NCBI GenBank assembly: GCA_963663905.2
Contig: OY760657.1
Span: 930,001-994,000 of the forward strand
Origin: Saccharicrinis sp963663905
GTDB lineage: Bacteria; Bacteroidota; Bacteroidia; Bacteroidales; Marinilabiliaceae
Direction of reading: 5' to 3'
DNA: 64,000 bases
Below are positions 1 through 8,642 of the stretch, in pieces. Every line of letters starts with the position of its first letter. Positions within the stretch are counted from its first letter, which is position 1. The position numbers and the translations under genes were made by a program. Under the pieces are notes generated by a model. It saw nothing but the letters and a program-made list of their open reading frames with translations, ran no database searches and was not told the DNA's origin.

Positions 1-1
1 T

Positions 2-598
2 GATCCCGTATCTGCTGGCTTTGGACTATTTAATGCCGGTGGAATTATATTTATGCTGATTGGTATAGGTTTTTCTAAAAAGTTGGCAGATAAATATGGT
101 AAAAGAGATGTATTTGGAATCTCTCTGTTTATCTCTACCTTATTTGTATTGGCTTTCTTTTTCTTTCCTCCTAAAGGTGTTGTTTTTATGTTCTGCTCTC
201 AGATATTACATGGTTTCTTTTATGGTATTACAACGCCATTGTTGTGGGCTATGATTGCAGATGTAGCTGATTATTCAGAATGGAAAAACAACAGAAGGGC
301 CACTGCTATTATATTTTCAGCTATGATGGTTGGGTTAAAGGCCGGACTTGCTATAGGTGGAGCTTTGGTAGTATGGATTTTAGGATTGTATGGATACATA
401 CATGCTGATGTAGTTGAAGCCGGTCCAAAAATTATTCAACCGGAATCAGTTACTATTGGAGCTAAAATGCTGGTAAGTGTTTATGCTGCCATCCCATTTT
501 TTATAAGTGTCGGTTTATTGTTCTTTTATAAGATCAATAAATCAATGGAATTGAAATTAGAATCCGAATTAAAAGCAAGAAGAGGGATTAGTGCATAG
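2..598 (+). CDS. GPH-family sugar:cation symporter, C-terminal part (5' end outside window)
   Basis: This is the C-terminal third or so of a glycoside-pentoside-hexuronide (GPH) symporter of the MFS superfamily, an inner-membrane importer of sugars or glycosides driven by Na+ or H+. The frame is open from base 2, so the ATG at 53 is internal. The visible part has several hydrophobic helices. It also carries the family signature 'MIADVADYSEWKNNRRATA', which recurs almost unchanged in the complete GPH symporter at 35278-36876 ('MLGDAADYSEWINGRRATG'). The GH43 lipoprotein gene starts 160 bp downstream on the same strand, so import of products from a xylan- or arabinan-type glycan is a reasonable guess. 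The substrate cannot be read from this fragment. Confidence 0.85.
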   Translation, partial: DPVSAGFGLFNAGGIIFMLIGIGFSKKLADKYGKRDVFGISLFISTLFVLAFFFFPPKGVVFMFCSQILHGFFYGITTPLLWAMIADVADYSEWKNNRRATAIIFSAMMVGLKAGLAIGGALVVWILGLYGYIHADVVEAGPKIIQPESVTIGAKMLVSVYAAIPFFISVGLLFFYKINKSMELKLESELKARRGISA

Positions 599-757
599 AG
601 AGTAGTGCAAAGTGCATAGCGATTAGTAATGATTTAACCATAGAGACCTTAGCTCTGGCGCGTGTGTCCTTACCTATTAGCATGTAAACTTTTTTTAGGA
701 TAAGTCAATAGCTCTCGTGCGCGCAATGTCTTTGTGGTAAAACAATAAGTAAATACA

Positions 758-2512
758 ATGAAGAAATTGTTTGTTTTATTAGTTTATGTATTGGTGATTG
801 TAATAGCCGGCTGTCAGCCGGCTACCTCATTTATACCCGATGAGGGAACAGCCTATTTCGAATACATAAAATATAAAGGAAGTGATGAGTTTTATACTCA
901 AAATTCGTCCGATTCCTGTCATATATATAACCCGGTTTTGCCCGGATTTTACCCTGATCCATCTATTTGTCAAAAAGAAGATGATTACTATCTGGTGAAT
1001 TCTACTTTTTCTTATTTCCCTGGAGTGCCTTTATTTCATAGTAAAGATTTAGTGCATTGGGAGCAAATTGGGCATGTATTAGATCGACCATCGCAGCTAA
1101 ATATTATTGATCAACCTGTATCTGCCGGTATTTATGCAGCTTCCATTGACTACAATTCCTTTAATGAAACCTTTTATATGGTCACCACCTTTGTTGGAGG
1201 AGGTGGTAATTTTATTGTATCAGCAAGAGATCCTAAAGGTTCATGGTCCGATCCAGTTTTCTTACCTGAAATAGAAGGCATTGATCCGTCTTTATTTTTT
1301 GATGAGGATGGTAAAGCATATATATGTAATACTCAGGATCCGGAAGGAGGGAAGTTATATGAAGGGCACACTGCTATCTGGATACAGGAGTTTGATTTGG
1401 ATGAAAATAAGATGGTTGGACCACGAAAAATGATTCGAAGTGGAGGTCATAACATAAATGAAAAACCAGTCTGGCTTGAGGGACCACATATCTATAAGAA
1501 GGAGGGATATTATTATTTGTTATCTGCCGAAGGAGGAACATCCATCGATCATTCTGTAGTTATCTTTCGAAGTAAAAACATTTGGGGACCCTATGAAACA
1601 AACCCAAATAATCCTATACTAACACAGCGAGGTTTAGATCCGGAAAGATGTTATCCTGTAACTAATGCCGGCCATGCTGACTTGTTTCAAACACCACAGG
1701 GCGATTGGTATACTACATTTTTAGCTTGTCGACCATATGATAATCAAAATACCTATAACATAGGCCGTGAAACATTTATGCTTCCTGTTAAATGGGAAGG
1801 TGAATGGCCTACTATTCTGTGTGAAGGACTAAGAATTCCATTGCAAATAAAAGCACCAACTCAAGGTATCGAAACTTCTGAAGAGAAGTATTTACCAACT
1901 GGTAATTTTACCTGGGAAGATACATTTTCTGAGAAGAAACTGGATTACAGATGGATCTTCCTAAGAACTCCCAAAGAAGAATGGTATAGTTTCCCTGAAA
2001 ATATCAATGGAGTTATATTGCAATTAAGGGATGCTAATTTGCGTGAAATCAAACAACCTTCATTTTTAGCATGCAGACAACAACAACATACCATGTCATT
2101 GGAAACAAATCTAAAATTTGATCCTCAGAGTAGTAGCGACATTGCAGGATTAGCCTTGTTCCAAAATGAAGCTTTTCATATTGTAATGGGTGTGACAAAA
2201 ATGGAAGATAGAGTATGTCTGGTGGTACAAAAAGCTATTGAAAAAGGCAATGTTATAAGGAATATGTCAGCAGATGCATACGATAGTAATATTGAAAAAT
2301 CCATCATATATAAAGTGGAGATAAATAGTATAAAAGAAAATGGTATTGGACTCCGAGTTTCAATGAGAAACGATGTATTTGTTTTTTCAATTAATACGAA
2401 TGGTAAATGGGAAGTATTACCAATAAAAGAGCTGGCAAATTATTTAAGTACAAGCAGAGCCGGTGGTTTTGTAGGAACTGTTATGGGACCTTATGCCTCT
2501 TTAAATGATTGA
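758..2512 (+). CDS. GH43 family glycosidase lipoprotein (beta-xylosidase / alpha-L-arabinofuranosidase type)
   Basis: A predicted exported glycoside hydrolase that removes xylose or arabinose units from plant or algal glycans. The signal peptide ends in the lipobox 'VIAGC' (Cys19), so the enzyme should be a lipoprotein. The GH43 five-blade propeller begins near residue 58. Its three acidic residues are visible: Asp67 in 'GFYPDPSI' (general base), Asp176 in 'GIDPSLFF' (pKa modulator) and Glu241 in 'LEGPHIY' (general acid). Residues from about 385 to 584 form a second beta-sandwich-like region, as in the two-domain xylosidase-type GH43 enzymes. Length (584 aa) suits that class. It follows a GPH symporter gene on the same strand. 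Exact substrate is uncertain because GH43 subfamilies differ. Confidence 0.9.
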   Translation: MKKLFVLLVYVLVIVIAGCQPATSFIPDEGTAYFEYIKYKGSDEFYTQNSSDSCHIYNPVLPGFYPDPSICQKEDDYYLVNSTFSYFPGVPLFHSKDLVHWEQIGHVLDRPSQLNIIDQPVSAGIYAASIDYNSFNETFYMVTTFVGGGGNFIVSARDPKGSWSDPVFLPEIEGIDPSLFFDEDGKAYICNTQDPEGGKLYEGHTAIWIQEFDLDENKMVGPRKMIRSGGHNINEKPVWLEGPHIYKKEGYYYLLSAEGGTSIDHSVVIFRSKNIWGPYETNPNNPILTQRGLDPERCYPVTNAGHADLFQTPQGDWYTTFLACRPYDNQNTYNIGRETFMLPVKWEGEWPTILCEGLRIPLQIKAPTQGIETSEEKYLPTGNFTWEDTFSEKKLDYRWIFLRTPKEEWYSFPENINGVILQLRDANLREIKQPSFLACRQQQHTMSLETNLKFDPQSSSDIAGLALFQNEAFHIVMGVTKMEDRVCLVVQKAIEKGNVIRNMSADAYDSNIEKSIIYKVEINSIKENGIGLRVSMRNDVFVFSINTNGKWEVLPIKELANYLSTSRAGGFVGTVMGPYASLND

Positions 2513-2562
2513 TTTTTAATTGTAGAGTTGTGGATTTGATAATTTGTCAAATTGTTAGTATA

Positions 2563-2727
2563 GTATGCACGGATGTTAAGAATGTAGTCCGGTCATTTTT
2601 TGTGATCTGAAGTATAAAAGGTAGGATTGATTTTATGATTATTGCTCCACTCGGCATAGTTCAAGAGACCTTAACTCTGCTCTCATTTATCGCAATAATT
2701 GTAATCCGGTAAATTATGCAGTTCTCT
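2563..2727. repeat. Direct repeat copy 1 (degenerate terminator hairpin plus about 125-bp body)
   Basis: The body from about 2603 to 2727 matches 3908-4032 almost base for base (a handful of substitutions), including the shared words 'AAAAGGTAGGATTGA' and 'CTCCACTCGGCATAG'. The preceding hairpin 'GCACGGAT...' is degenerate here but intact in copy 2. A third hairpin-only copy lies at 2820-2844 (ACGGAT-AGTC-ATCCGT). The two full copies bracket the barrel gene at 3125-3838. I see no other gene in 2513-3124. Confidence 0.8.
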
Positions 2728-3124
2728 GCTCAATGTCCTTATTAGAAAAGTATTTTAGACAGGATTAACAGGAATGATTTATATTCTATAATTCGTTTTC
2801 TGAATGAAAACTATTAATTGATGCTTGCACGGATAGTCATCCGTTAATCTATTATGATCAGTAGAATAGATAATAGGATTTGTATTTCTGTAAATTATAC
2901 TTCTCTTTGTCATAGGCAGTACTAATGTTGAGGTAAATTATTTTTTTTATAAAGTATTTATGATGATGATATAGAGGTTGTTGCTTTGTCTATTTAATTT
3001 ATTGTTAGTAACGTATTAATATTTTAAATAATATGTAGTATATTCGAACCTTTAATTAGAATTAACGGTACGTAAAAATTAATTAACAATAAATATTTAT
3101 ATTAAACCTAATCTGTATAATACA

Positions 3125-3838
3125 ATGAAAAGAAGTAGTCTTGTTTTATTAATGTTTTTCTTAAGCATAGGTGTATTTTCTCAAATAAATAAAGGTGATA
3201 TCCTTATTTCTGGTTACGGAAATTATAATGAATCATTATCTGAAAGTGGAACATACAAAAATAATTTATCTGTAGAAGGTAAATATTTAGAAGTAGGAAC
3301 TTCTTTAGGTTACTTTTTAAGCAAAAAAATTGTTGTTGGTTTTGGTGTTGATTATATGTCAACTAAAGAAGACAGAGTAAACAGTACAGCTCTCAATGTA
3401 TTTCATCAATCTGATGAAATAATTATTAACTCACATGCACTATTACCCACTGTTTATCTAGGTTACTACTATCAACTAGTTAATAAACTCTATATCAGCG
3501 GAAATTTAAAAGTGAGTTATGGAAAATTAAAATCTGATTATGAAACAATTTTCAGTGGATATACAGATTTAATAACTGAAGGCACTGTTGTTTTAGGAGA
3601 TGGCGATTACGATTATTATACTTCTTATTATGGATATGTTGAGGATGCATCAAATGTAGATTACCTACGCATTCAACTTCTTCCCGAATTAACCTATTTT
3701 ATTTCATCACGGTTTAGTTTAAATCTAGGTTTGGGTGGTGTTGAATATGCAGAAACAGATTGGAATAGTAATAGCTCTGAATGGAATGTGAGTTTTAATC
3801 CTTCATATTGGAAATTAGGTTTTAAAATCAGGATTTAA
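3125..3838 (+). CDS. Outer-membrane beta-barrel protein (porin-like, unknown role)
   Basis: A 237-residue exported protein with a Sec signal peptide ('MFFLSIGVFSQ', cleavage after about residue 20). Most of the rest consists of alternating hydrophobic/polar stretches rich in Tyr, Gly and Asn with aromatic strand ends, for example 'LLPTVYLGYYYQL' and 'YWKLGFKIRI' at the C terminus. This is the general pattern of Bacteroidota 8-10-strand barrels annotated as porin-family or outer-membrane beta-barrel proteins. No specific function can be assigned. It stands alone, transcribed rightward, and is followed 42 bp later by a perfect hairpin plus T-run terminator. It sits between two copies of a direct repeat, which hints that the gene and its surroundings have been duplicated or moved as a unit. 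Confidence 0.75.
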   Translation: MKRSSLVLLMFFLSIGVFSQINKGDILISGYGNYNESLSESGTYKNNLSVEGKYLEVGTSLGYFLSKKIVVGFGVDYMSTKEDRVNSTALNVFHQSDEIIINSHALLPTVYLGYYYQLVNKLYISGNLKVSYGKLKSDYETIFSGYTDLITEGTVVLGDGDYDYYTSYYGYVEDASNVDYLRIQLLPELTYFISSRFSLNLGLGGVEYAETDWNSNSSEWNVSFNPSYWKLGFKIRI

Positions 3839-3875
3839 AGTCACTCTATTTTTGAGTTTTTTATGTTGAAACAGA

Positions 3876-4032
3876 TGTTTGCACGGATAATCATCCGTGC
3901 TTTTTTATGATCTGAAATATAAAAGGTAGGATTGATTTTATGATTATTGCTCCACTCGGCATAGTTCAAGAGACCTTAACTCTGCACTCATTTATCGCAA
4001 TAATTGTAATCCAGTAAATTATAAGTTCTCTC
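3876..4032. repeat. Direct repeat copy 2 (intact terminator hairpin plus body)
   Basis: Second copy of the repeat at 2563-2727, here with a perfect 8-bp stem hairpin followed by T6 at its left edge. Differences from copy 1 in the body are few (for example 'GAAATATA' for 'GAAGTATA' and 'CTGCACTC' for 'CTGCTCTC'). Confidence 0.8.
3881..3906 (+). terminator. Intrinsic terminator after the barrel gene
   Basis: GCACGGAT - AATC - ATCCGTGC is a perfect 8-bp stem with a 4-base loop, directly followed by TTTTTT. It lies 42 bp after the stop codon of the gene at 3125-3838. Confidence 0.85.
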
Positions 4033-4056
4033 TATTCAAAGTAACACCTATCGGTT

Positions 4057-4120
4057 CTGTAAATCATTCTCCTCCTGGCAAAGGAGGAGTACTCGAGGAA
4101 CGAGGGGGAGGAGGTTTTAA
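4057..4120. repeat. Short dispersed intergenic repeat (CTCCTCCT...AAAGGAGGAG type)
   Basis: GC-richer stretch with the imperfect palindrome 'CTCCTCCTGGCAAAGGAGGA' and a purine-rich tail. A related copy sits at 37109-37150 ('CTCCTCCTTTCAAAGGAG'). It looks like a small dispersed non-coding repeat. The rest of the gap 4033-4365 is AT-rich and shows no gene. Confidence 0.5.
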
Positions 4121-4365
4121 ACCTAAATATTTTTAATCATCATAATATAATCAGAACATTCAACTTTTGATTATTAATACAAAAAATAACATCTAAATCA
4201 TATTGAAAAATTTTCTTTCTGGGTTCTAAATAGTTGGAGAGTTTAGCTAAAATCTTAACACACATTTTGAAACTTTAGGTCTCAATACCAGTATATTAAT
4301 TTTGTGAATTGGAGTTAAATGAGGTTTATTAATAGTATTAACCAACTAACCATTTATTAAGTATT

Positions 4366-4926
4366 ATGATACGCAAAATACCGCTTATACTTTTACTTTT
4401 CGTTTCAATTCAGGCGTATGCAGGGATAGGTGATGACAACGATTTCTTAATTATTTCTCAGAATGAATATAGTGCCCTGGTTTCAGAGGGGGAGGATTTG
4501 ACTTCAAGGAGATATATTATAGTCCCTGCTTTAGACCATAATTATAAAGACCTCCTTCAGTCCAAAGATGAGACTACAATGTTGGCAAAGTTCTCGTATA
4601 TGCTTAAAGAAAATAAAGAAGAATGGATTTACGAGTTTCTTAAGAATTGCAATGATACCTGCAACTTTACTAATTTGTTAAAAGGCCTGTATTATTTTTC
4701 GGTGAATCAATACTTTCAATCGATATCTTATTTAGAAAAGTTTGAAAATAATGATTACAGATTCTTAAAACTACTGCTAATAGCTGATTGTAAGTATGAA
4801 ATACTACAAGATAAGAGAAGGTATAATAGAATTATTGTGGATTATCAACAGGCATTAAGTTCTACGGATAACGAACAATATAAATCCATTGTAAATAATC
4901 GGATAGAATATATTAAATATCATTAG
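4366..4926 (+). CDS. Exported protein of unknown function with helical-repeat character
   Basis: A 186-residue protein with a clear Sec signal peptide ('IPLILLLFVSIQAYAG', cleavage near residue 20) and no lipobox, so probably periplasmic. The mature part is mostly helical by composition. The segment 'LKGLYYFSVNQYFQSISYLE' at roughly residues 104-123, followed by 'FLKLLLIADCKYEI', has the A/G-F-Y spacing of a tetratricopeptide-like helix pair, but I cannot count a confident TPR. There is one possible disulfide pair, 'CNDTC', near residues 93-97. It converges on the DUF6261-like gene downstream, which has its own terminator between the two. I do not recognise a family with confidence. Confidence 0.6.
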   Translation: MIRKIPLILLLFVSIQAYAGIGDDNDFLIISQNEYSALVSEGEDLTSRRYIIVPALDHNYKDLLQSKDETTMLAKFSYMLKENKEEWIYEFLKNCNDTCNFTNLLKGLYYFSVNQYFQSISYLEKFENNDYRFLKLLLIADCKYEILQDKRRYNRIIVDYQQALSSTDNEQYKSIVNNRIEYIKYH

Positions 4927-4974
4927 CTATAAAAGGCTTATGATTAGATATTTAATGTTTAGGTATATGAAAAC

Positions 4975-5003
4975 AAAAAAAAGCAATCCCTTGTGAGCAT
5001 TGC
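4975..5003 (-). terminator. Intrinsic terminator for the leftward DUF6261-like gene
   Basis: On the minus strand GCAAT-GCTCACAAGGG-ATTGC is followed by a run of eight T interrupted by one G further on. It lies 34 bp beyond the stop codon of the gene at 5037-5819. Confidence 0.65.
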
Positions 5004-5036
5004 CTAATACATTAAGAAATTCTTATGTGGTTAAGG

Positions 5037-5819
5037 TTAATTTTCTTCAGTCGTTATATTTTGATTATCTGTAGATCCATTAACTACAGTATTTGTTGTT
5101 GATTTTTTAGAATGCCTTGATGTAAGAATTTTGTTGTATTGATTAATTAAGGCATTAATCTGATCTATAACTTTTGTATAGATTTCTGTTTTTTGAATAG
5201 TTGCATAAGCAGATAGAAGATCCATAAGCTCATTGTAATGTAGAGCAACAATTTTTCTTAATTCTACTACTTTAATATTCGTATATCCTGCCGATTCTTT
5301 AACCCGGTCTAAATAGCGGGTATTAAATAAAGTATTTGCTTGTTTAAGCTCTCCAACCCATTCTGTTAGATTTAATAAAGCGATACCTTCAGCTTTAGGA
5401 GCCCATTTTTGAAGAATTTCGTCTATGACATTTGTTTCGTATTGATAATTGTATCTAACGATCTTTTTTCCATAAACATCTAATTCTTTTTTTAAATCTA
5501 TGGCTACAGTACAAACATCAGAATTATAATGATGAGTATAAGCTTCAATTATTTTATAGATACTTTTTAAAGCCAAATTTCTGCGTTTATCTATCTTTGC
5601 AAGTTGATATGTTATTGAACTTCCTCTAATTCTTTTGTGATTCAATTGTAATGTAGTGAGTGGTTTAATAAATGCATTGTACTGTTCTTGTACCAGTAAA
5701 TCTTCCGGATTATTTTTAGATACAATTTCCTTTATGTTTTCAAAAAATTGTACAATCTCATTATTGCGTAAATTTTTAAAATGAATACTTTTTATCATTT
5801 TGTTCAGTTTAGGATACAT
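5037..5819 (-). CDS. DUF6261-like protein (Bacteroidota-specific, unknown function)
   Basis: A soluble, mostly helical protein of about 260 residues with no signal peptide or membrane segment. The N-terminal pattern 'IHFKNLRNNEIVQFFENIK' and the central 'SSITYQLAKIDKRRNLAL' match my memory of DUF6261, a family largely confined to Bacteroidota and without known function. The C-terminal 25 residues are Ser/Thr/Asn-rich and probably disordered. The reading frame runs upstream to a TTG at 5834. The ATG at 5819 is preferred here, and a third option is the ATG at 5798, which would begin 'MIKSIHFKNL' as I would expect for the family. It is followed by its own terminator and preceded by the first 42-bp-period array (5927-6277). 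Family call is from motif memory only. Confidence 0.65.
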   Translation of the reverse strand: MYPKLNKMIKSIHFKNLRNNEIVQFFENIKEIVSKNNPEDLLVQEQYNAFIKPLTTLQLNHKRIRGSSITYQLAKIDKRRNLALKSIYKIIEAYTHHYNSDVCTVAIDLKKELDVYGKKIVRYNYQYETNVIDEILQKWAPKAEGIALLNLTEWVGELKQANTLFNTRYLDRVKESAGYTNIKVVELRKIVALHYNELMDLLSAYATIQKTEIYTKVIDQINALINQYNKILTSRHSKKSTTNTVVNGSTDNQNITTEEN

Positions 5820-5926
5820 GTTAAAGAGTATCAAATATAATAATTTTTTTCACCATAACGGTTTGCTATAAATATTTAATTATTTTCATTTTATTGTATG
5901 GAATTATATTGAGGGATACCCTTTTA

Positions 5927-6277
5927 TAAAATGTTTGTTTGAGGATTTAAGCATGGGAATCCTCTATGCAAAATTACAATGAGACATCCCAAGGTGAGTA
6001 ACTTTTGATGCAAAACTGCTAGGTGTTTCCCCTAAGTTGGGAAACCTTCTCGTAAAATTGCAGTAACAAATCCCAACGTTGGGAAATCTTCTCGCAAAAT
6101 TGTTTTAGTAAATCCCAATGTTGGGAAATCTTGTTGCAAACTGCAATGTATTTTCCCGAGATTGGAAAACCTTCTCGATAAATATTTACTGTTAATCTCA
6201 ATATTGGGAAAGCTTCTTGCAAACTGCAGTGCGTTTTCCAGAACATGGGGAAATCTGTCGCAAAATTTCAGGAACCC
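5927..6277. repeat. Tandem 41-42-bp-period array A (about eight degenerate units)
   Basis: Units start at 5927, 5969, 6011, 6053, 6095, 6137, 6178 and 6220, giving lengths 42, 42, 42, 42, 42, 41, 42 and 41. Consensus features of each unit are a start 'CAAAATTGCA', a palindromic middle 'TCCCAA-y-GTTGGGA' and an end 'AAACCTTCTCG'. Identity between units is moderate, so the spacing is better kept than the sequence. Related units in opposite orientation occur in array B (39909-40394). The remainder of the gap (6278-6518) is AT-rich and holds nothing I can name. Confidence 0.85.
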
Positions 6278-6518
6278 TATTTTTATTGATAAATATAAAT
6301 TTATATAATGTTTGGTATTATACTATTCCCGAGTTAATCTAAACATTCACTACACCACGGTCTTCTTTTATACAATAAAATAGAGTCTTTAAACAACATT
6401 TACCCTCATTTATAAATTACTAATAACTTTATCCCCCGCCATTGAAACTTTTGAATTTTAATAATGTATATTCAGGCTCTGAATTATAAATAACGTAAAT
6501 AAATAGGCACAGTTTAAT

Positions 6519-6728
6519 ATGAAATACACCTTTAGAAGATATGCTATAATAATACTTTTATTTATATCATTTTTATTTAATGGGTGTATTTTACCAGATG
6601 TACGACCTGTTCAATTTACTTTTGATTTAAAGCAATTTGAAACTGAACTTACTAATCGATTTAAATGTGAGTATGTTAACACAGGGGCACGAGTTCAAAG
6701 ACAAAATGGAATTGACAATCACTTTTAA
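6519..6728 (+). CDS. Small lipoprotein, apparently frameshifted near its end
   Basis: A 69-residue product with a basic start, a hydrophobic core and the lipobox 'FLFNGC' (Cys23), so a predicted lipoprotein. No family recognised. The C terminus looks broken: after 'CEYVNTG' at a GGGG run (6684-6687) the annotated frame runs into 'ARVQRQNGIDNHF' and stops. The next frame reads 'HEFKDKMELTITFKSTNK' and ends at a TGA at 6742-6744 that overlaps the ATG of the next gene (ATGA). One G fewer would give a 74-residue protein translationally coupled to the RDD gene. Either the gene is a recent pseudogene or the run is a sequencing error. Confidence 0.6.
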   Translation: MKYTFRRYAIIILLFISFLFNGCILPDVRPVQFTFDLKQFETELTNRFKCEYVNTGARVQRQNGIDNHF

Positions 6729-6740
6729 AAGCACAAATAA

Positions 6741-7235
6741 ATGAACCAAACAGAAGTTAAAACAGAACCCAATATAGGTAACCGCTTTACAGCTGGATTT
6801 ATTGATTATATTATTATTTATGGATTTACTTTTGCTTATATCTTTGCTTTTGGAGAACCAAATGAAAATGGTGGCTATACCATAAGTGGATTTCCTGCAT
6901 TAATACCAATTTTGTTTTGGGGTATTATGACAGTAGGTTTTGAGCTATGGATAGGCTCTACAATTGGTAATGCGTTGGTGGGGCTCAAACCTGTTTCTAT
7001 TAGTAATTCTATCGACATACAATATATTGTTGAAGAAAATGGAAAGATAAGCTTTGGCCAATCTTTAAAAAGGCATTTGCTTGATCCTATTGATATGTTC
7101 TTGTTTGGATTTGTAGCTATTGTAACCATTAAAAACACAGATAAGAATCAACGCTTAGGTGACATCTGGGCAAATACAATAGTGATAGAAACATCAGAGT
7201 ATAAAAAGAATAATCCATTAAAAAATCGATATTAG
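6741..7235 (+). CDS. RDD family membrane protein
   Basis: A 164-residue inner-membrane protein of the RDD family (PF06271), defined by conserved Arg and two Asp residues. Visible family signs are 'NRFTAGFIDYIIIYGF' at residues 13-28 (the R and D of the first helix), a second helix around residues 49-66, 'STIGNALVGLKPV' after it, and the closing 'NQRLGDIWANTIVI'. Roles of RDD proteins are mostly unknown. Some have been linked to ion transport or osmotic tolerance, which cannot be judged here. Its ATG overlaps the restored stop of the preceding lipoprotein frame, suggesting the two were once a coupled pair. Confidence 0.85.
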   Translation: MNQTEVKTEPNIGNRFTAGFIDYIIIYGFTFAYIFAFGEPNENGGYTISGFPALIPILFWGIMTVGFELWIGSTIGNALVGLKPVSISNSIDIQYIVEENGKISFGQSLKRHLLDPIDMFLFGFVAIVTIKNTDKNQRLGDIWANTIVIETSEYKKNNPLKNRY

Positions 7236-7317
7236 AGAACAGAATAAGTTGCTTTTGTTAAGCAAATGGTATTATGATTTTATCTTTCTTGTTAAATAGT
7301 AATTACGTAATATATAT

Positions 7318-8442
7318 ATGAAAAGAATAGCATTTATTTTTATGATAATGGTAAATATTAAGGCCATATCACAAACTTTTAATCCTGCATATGTTATAAC
7401 TGAAGATGAGGATTCTGTATCAGGTTATATTTTAGATCAGATAGATCAAGAAATACAATCTAAAATTGAATTTAAAAAAAAACTTAGTGATATTAAGTCA
7501 ATATTATATACACCTAAAGATATACTCGGTTTTAGTTTTGATAATGGTCGAAGTTTTGAGCGACAAACATTTATACAAGGATCGGATGATACAATTTATA
7601 TTTTTGCGAAGAGAAAAATACAGGGAAAAATAAATTTATATGTAAATCGAACAAGTAGAATTGATGATCAGAAGTTATTTCTAAAGAATAATAAAAAAAA
7701 TGAAGTTGTTTGTATAAGTAAACCTAAGAAGGTGGTTAATACCAGAGCTGATGGAACTAAATATTCTCATGAAACCAAAACGTATTTAGGACTTCTAAAC
7801 TATATTGCACCTGATAGTTCAAATTATTTAAAATATAATAACATCAGCAGTTACTCGCCTAAACAAATTATAAAAAGAATAAGAGCTTATAATGAATTGT
7901 TTGCAGATGAATATGATGTAAGTAATTATTCTGAAGAAAAAAGAATTCGTTATAACGTAAATTTAGGAGTTCCTACTCTTAGGAATATCAATGGAACAGA
8001 ATTAAAAACAACTTTTAGAGTTGCCTTTTATAGAAATAAAAGCTATCCTGAGAGAACTCGGAAACTATCTTATATGAGTGGTTTGTCATATAGATATACA
8101 AGTTGGTTAGATGGAGATAATAATACCTCTGAGATACATTTTCTAACACTTATTCCAATTGGTTTCAACCTACATAGATCCAAAGGAATAATAAGACCAT
8201 ATGCATATTTTGGTTTTGGAATAACATTATTTAATTTATCTGATTACGTAACAGAAAAGTATTTTAACGAGGAAGGTATCCGTATGGATGCTACCAAAAG
8301 AGAACAGGATTATGGTTTACTACCAGGAGTAAATATCGGTACAGGTATAAAAATAAAGACAGGTGAAAAATTTGTAAATCTCGAAATTACGCCTGCAGTT
8401 ATAAATGGAGGGATATTTATTAATATTGGATATACCATATAA
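7318..8442 (+). CDS. Exported protein with N-terminal globular region and C-terminal outer-membrane barrel
   Basis: A 374-residue protein with a signal peptide ('FIFMIMVNIKAISQ', cleavage after about residue 19). Residues 20-190 contain 'FNPAYVITEDEDSVSGYILD' and 'SYSPKQIIKRIRAYNELF', a layout common in uncharacterised Bacteroidota barrel proteins where a small periplasmic part precedes the barrel. From about residue 205 the sequence alternates like transmembrane strands ('RIRYNVNLGVPTL', 'LSYMSGLSYRYTSW', 'GIIRPYAYFGFGITLF') and ends 'GGIFINIGYTI'. Function unknown. The gene is monocistronic in appearance, since a perfect terminator follows 3 bp after the stop. Confidence 0.7.
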   Translation: MKRIAFIFMIMVNIKAISQTFNPAYVITEDEDSVSGYILDQIDQEIQSKIEFKKKLSDIKSILYTPKDILGFSFDNGRSFERQTFIQGSDDTIYIFAKRKIQGKINLYVNRTSRIDDQKLFLKNNKKNEVVCISKPKKVVNTRADGTKYSHETKTYLGLLNYIAPDSSNYLKYNNISSYSPKQIIKRIRAYNELFADEYDVSNYSEEKRIRYNVNLGVPTLRNINGTELKTTFRVAFYRNKSYPERTRKLSYMSGLSYRYTSWLDGDNNTSEIHFLTLIPIGFNLHRSKGIIRPYAYFGFGITLFNLSDYVTEKYFNEEGIRMDATKREQDYGLLPGVNIGTGIKIKTGEKFVNLEITPAVINGGIFINIGYTI

Positions 8443-8444
8443 TG

Positions 8445-8467
8445 TTACACCCATAGTGTAATTTTTT
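8445..8467 (+). terminator. Intrinsic terminator
   Basis: TTACAC - CCATA - GTGTAA followed by T6, starting 3 bp after the stop codon of the barrel gene ending at 8442. Confidence 0.8.
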
Positions 8468-8642
8468 ACAGGATGATATGTGACTGAGTTTTTAGAGTAT
8501 AAAAAGAATAATAAAGCATATTGTTAATAGAGTTATGGTTTAGTTTGAATCCAGCTGTAATTAGGTTGCTATTACTCTTTTGAGTATAACTGTTCAGAAA
8601 AGAATCCTTTACAGGGATTAGTCAGATTTGGAGATCAGATAT

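Noticed and set aside
6019..6246. Minus-strand open frame with 14-residue repeats ('EKISQRWDLLLQF')
   Set aside because: It is produced by the 42-bp array. Other frames are also open, unit length slips to 41 in places, and there is no start context or relation to known proteins.
5927..6277. CRISPR array
   Set aside because: No constant repeat separated by unique spacers, since whole units drift together, and no cas genes are present.
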